Below are positions 61,866 to 64,000 of a stretch of DNA of 64,000 nt, in pieces. Position 1 is the stretch's first letter, and every line of letters starts with the position of its first letter. The stretch spans positions 248,001-312,000 of the forward strand of contig NZ_FOSG01000002.1 of NCBI RefSeq assembly GCF_900114215.1. The letters are read 5' to 3'. The notes under the pieces are model-generated. The model saw only the letters and a list, made by a program, of their open reading frames with translations, was not told the DNA's origin and made no database searches. A program made the translations under genes and the position numbers. This stretch comes from Streptomyces mangrovi (GTDB taxonomy: Bacteria; Actinomycetota; Actinomycetes; Streptomycetales; Streptomycetaceae).

Positions 61866-63134
61866 TCACGTCTCCTCCCGGTGGTGGGCGGACGCGCCGG
61901 TGAGGCGGGAGGCGGCGAACACCGACAGGACCAGGGCCGCGCCGGCGCAGGCCGCGGCGGGTACGGCCGCCGGCCCCCAGGCGGTGGCCAGCGCCTCCAC
62001 GGGGCGGCCCGGGAGCGCCAGGCGCAGATACCCGGAGGCCGCCGCCGCGGCGAGCGCGGCGGCCTCCAGCGCACAGGCGGCGACGACGCCTCCCGCGGCG
62101 GCGGCCGGGAAGCCGTGGGCGGACAGCAGCAGGGCGACGAACAGCAGGGTGCCCAGCGCGGCCGCCTCGGCGATCCGCGCACCCTCCGGTCCGGTCGCGA
62201 CGGCGGTCACGGCGCTGATCACACCGCCGGACGGGCCCCCGGACGGACTGCCGAAGGGGCCGCCGTCCGCCACCGCGTGCGCGACGGCCAGCACCGCGAG
62301 CAGGGCGACCACGAACAGTGCGACGGCCGCGGCGAGCAGCGGACGCGTCCGGGCCGCGAACTCCTCCAGGCCGCGGCTGGCGCCCAGCCGCCGCCTCGCC
62401 CGCGCGGCGAACCAGCGCGCGCACCACACGGCGGGCGCGACGGCCAGCGCCAGGCCCAGCGGCACGCACCACTCGCCCGGGAAGGCGTCCGCGAAGACGT
62501 CGGCCGCGGGCGGGTGTCCGTCCAGCGCCCAGGTCAGGGGGAGACCGCCGGCCAGCGCGTGTCCGGCCAGCAGGCAGCCGCTCAGCACGGTGGTCCGGTT
62601 CAGGGCCGTACCGCGCAGGCACAGCCGCACGGACAGCAGGACGAGCAGGACTCCGGCCGCGCCGGCGGCGGTACGGGCGGGCGCCGGGAGGCCCGCGGAG
62701 AGGGCGTACGCCCCCGGTGCCGCCGCGCACAGCCCGCCGGGCAGCAGGGGGAGCAGCGCGGCTCCCGCCGAGCGCGCCCGTCCGGCTCCCCGGCCGTGCC
62801 GGGGGGTCCGGGCGGCGGGCGCCCCGCACCCGGGGCCTCCGGCGCCGGGTCCGTCCGCCCCGTGAGCCGCGTCCGTTTCACGGGCTCCGCCGTCTTCGCG
62901 GACTCCGCCGGGCTCGTCGGCGCGGAGGGCGCGGGCGTACAGCTCCTCGGAGAGCGAGAACACGTCCCGGTGCCGGTAGCGCGCCGCGGTGCGGTCGGTG
63001 ATCCCGTGCGCCTCCAGAGCCGCGGCGATCTCCAGCGGGTCCACGGCCCGTGCGCACAGCTCCCGGTGGCGGTGCAGCAGCGAGCGCACGGGGTCGGCGG
63101 GCCGGTGCGGGTACGGATACGGCGGGGCGCTCAC
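61866..63134 (-). CDS. Polytopic membrane protein of the polysaccharide-like cluster
   Basis: A 422-residue protein of unknown function. The cytosolic N-terminus (DPVRSLLHRHRELCARAVDPLEIAAALEAHGITDRTAARYRHRDVFSLSEELYARAL) resembles a small helical domain, followed by a charged linker and about ten Ala/Leu-rich transmembrane helices. Possibly a flippase or polymerase for a glycan, inferred only from neighbours. GTG 63134 overlaps the glycosyltransferase stop. Confidence 0.82.
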   Translation of the reverse strand: MSAPPYPYPHRPADPVRSLLHRHRELCARAVDPLEIAAALEAHGITDRTAARYRHRDVFSLSEELYARALRADEPGGVREDGGARETDAAHGADGPGAGGPGCGAPAARTPRHGRGAGRARSAGAALLPLLPGGLCAAAPGAYALSAGLPAPARTAAGAAGVLLVLLSVRLCLRGTALNRTTVLSGCLLAGHALAGGLPLTWALDGHPPAADVFADAFPGEWCVPLGLALAVAPAVWCARWFAARARRRLGASRGLEEFAARTRPLLAAAVALFVVALLAVLAVAHAVADGGPFGSPSGGPSGGVISAVTAVATGPEGARIAEAAALGTLLFVALLLSAHGFPAAAAGGVVAACALEAAALAAAAASGYLRLALPGRPVEALATAWGPAAVPAAACAGAALVLSVFAASRLTGASAHHREET

Positions 63135-64000
63135 CGGCCTCCCCTCCCCTGCCCGGCGGGCACGTCCGCCGCGGCCGTACGGGCCCAGCTCGGGGCGCGG
63201 ACCGGGCGTCCGCCGAGGCGGGCGGCCGCCGCCGGGGAGGCGGGCGCGGCGGGCGCGGTCCAGTGGCCGGGGAGGCCGGCCTCGGGCGGCCGGGCGAACG
63301 GCAGCGCGGCGACGGCCGGTCCGGCGGGCAGCGGGCGCTGTGAGAGCAGTTCCAGATAGACGCCGCGGAACGCCGCTACGTTCTGCTCGGCGGTGAACAG
63401 CTCCTGTGCCCGGGCCCGTGCCGCGGCGCCCAGCCGGGCGCGGCGGGCCGGGTCGCGCAGCAGGGCCGTGCAGGCGTCCGCCAGGGCGCGGGGGTTGCGC
63501 GGCGGCACCACCAGCCCCGTGCCGCCGATGGCCTCGCACACCGCGCCGACGTCCGTGGAGACCGTGGCCCGGCCGGCGAACATCGCCTCGACCAGGGAGA
63601 CCGGGAAGCCCTCCACCACGCTGGAGAGCACCGCGACGTCGGCGGCGGCGTAGGCGTCGGCGAGGCGGGGCAGCGCGGGGTCGCCGATCCGCGCGAAGCA
63701 GACCGGGTTCTCCCCGACGCTGAGGGGGCCGGCGGCCTCGTCGGGGAAGAGTTGCGCGGCCAGCGCCCGGCAGTGCGCCAGGTACCGGGCCGGCTCCGGA
63801 TCCCCTTCCGGGGCCGGGCCGCCGGACCGCTCCGCGATCAGCAGCCGGGTGCCGGGCACGGCCCTGCGGACCTCGGCGAAGGCGTGCAGCAGGCCGACCA
63901 GGTCCCTGTCGGGACCGGTCCGTCCGACCCATACCAGCACCGGGTCCGGCCGCCTCCGCCCCGCGTCCTCCTCGATCCCGGTCAGCTCCGACGCGTCCAT
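63131..64000 (-). CDS. GT4-family glycosyltransferase, C-terminal part (runs off the right edge)
   Basis: The visible 289 residues are the nucleotide-sugar-binding half of a GT-B glycosyltransferase. VLVWVGRTGPDRDLVGLLHAFAEV starts the domain, and L-S-S-V-V-E-G-F-P-V-S-L-V-E-A-M carries the E-x7-E motif of GT4 enzymes. The layout resembles PelF-type transferases. A Met at the window edge (63998-64000) is probably internal because the acceptor domain is missing. The 3' tail after residue 225 is Pro/Ala-rich. It heads the visible cluster and overlaps the membrane-protein gene by four bases. Confidence 0.9.
   Translation of the reverse strand: MDASELTGIEEDAGRRRPDPVLVWVGRTGPDRDLVGLLHAFAEVRRAVPGTRLLIAERSGGPAPEGDPEPARYLAHCRALAAQLFPDEAAGPLSVGENPVCFARIGDPALPRLADAYAAADVAVLSSVVEGFPVSLVEAMFAGRATVSTDVGAVCEAIGGTGLVVPPRNPRALADACTALLRDPARRARLGAAARARAQELFTAEQNVAAFRGVYLELLSQRPLPAGPAVAALPFARPPEAGLPGHWTAPAAPASPAAAARLGGRPVRAPSWARTAAADVPAGQGRGGR

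Overview
The window is a chromosomal core segment of a Streptomyces (or very close actinomycete). Evidence: very high G+C with GC-rich third positions, many GTG starts and leaderless promoters, and a run of genes typical of the genus: dasR with dre palindromes, cobalamin-controlled nrdAB, sigR-rsrA, catA-catR, wblC and two initiator tRNAs. From memory, the order follows the S. coelicolor region from dasR (SCO5231) down to moeZ (about SCO5178). The stretch from the UPF0182 gene to moeZ also resembles a mycobacterial block (UPF0182, PDZ-S16 protease, DUF2342, ABC1 kinase, whiB7, uvrD2, mrx1, nudC, adnB, adnA, alkyltransferase-like, moeB). No insertion sequence, prophage, CRISPR array or rRNA was seen.

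Layout. 1-2216: 5' part of a dasA-type sugar-binding lipoprotein gene divergent from dasR, then a GNAT gene. 2217-6141: class I ribonucleotide reductase nrdAB behind two NrdR-like boxes, a B12 riboswitch and a Shine-Dalgarno-sequestering hairpin. 6193-12062: M15 peptidase, peptide deformylase, a TPR protein, rsrA-sigR with its own SigR promoter, a hydrolase and an SRAP protein. 12258-17842: M50-like membrane protein, aroA, rsgA, a TetR gene, hisN and a CBS protein. 17896-22211: catalase and its Fur-type repressor, and two identical tRNA-fMet genes flanking a Sel1-repeat gene. 22265-31447: UPF0182 membrane protein, PPA1309 protein, S16 protease, moaE, an SDR protein, a DUF2342 metalloprotease and a NUDIX gene. 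31465-38099: three AIM24 proteins (one fused to TerD) behind an M48-like peptidase gene, then a ThiF-like protein and an ABC1 kinase. 38315-43778: wblC with an attenuator leader, uvrD2, mycoredoxin, and a redoxin/TetR pair. 43833-56479: nudC, adnB, a lipoprotein gene, adnA, an alkyltransferase-like gene and a large LPG-synthase-type membrane protein. 56595-60055: molybdate regulator, modAB and moeZ. 60049-64000: a co-directional cluster of spherulin-4-like protein, epimerase, polytopic membrane protein and a glycosyltransferase that runs off the edge.

Connections. Three promoters fit the SigR pattern (GGGAAT or GGAAT, 18 bases, GTT): upstream of sigR, mrx1 and moeZ. They tie thiol homeostasis and sulfur-transfer chemistry to the SigR/RsrA switch in the same window. 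Catalase/CatR and the redoxin/TetR pair add two more oxidant-linked switches with operators visible in the promoter spacers. DNA repair (uvrD2, adnAB, SRAP, alkyltransferase-like) and molybdenum cofactor functions (modAB, moaE, moeZ, MerR-TOBE) are the other two themes. The least understood parts are the AIM24/TerD/M48 operon and the polysaccharide-like cluster at the right edge.
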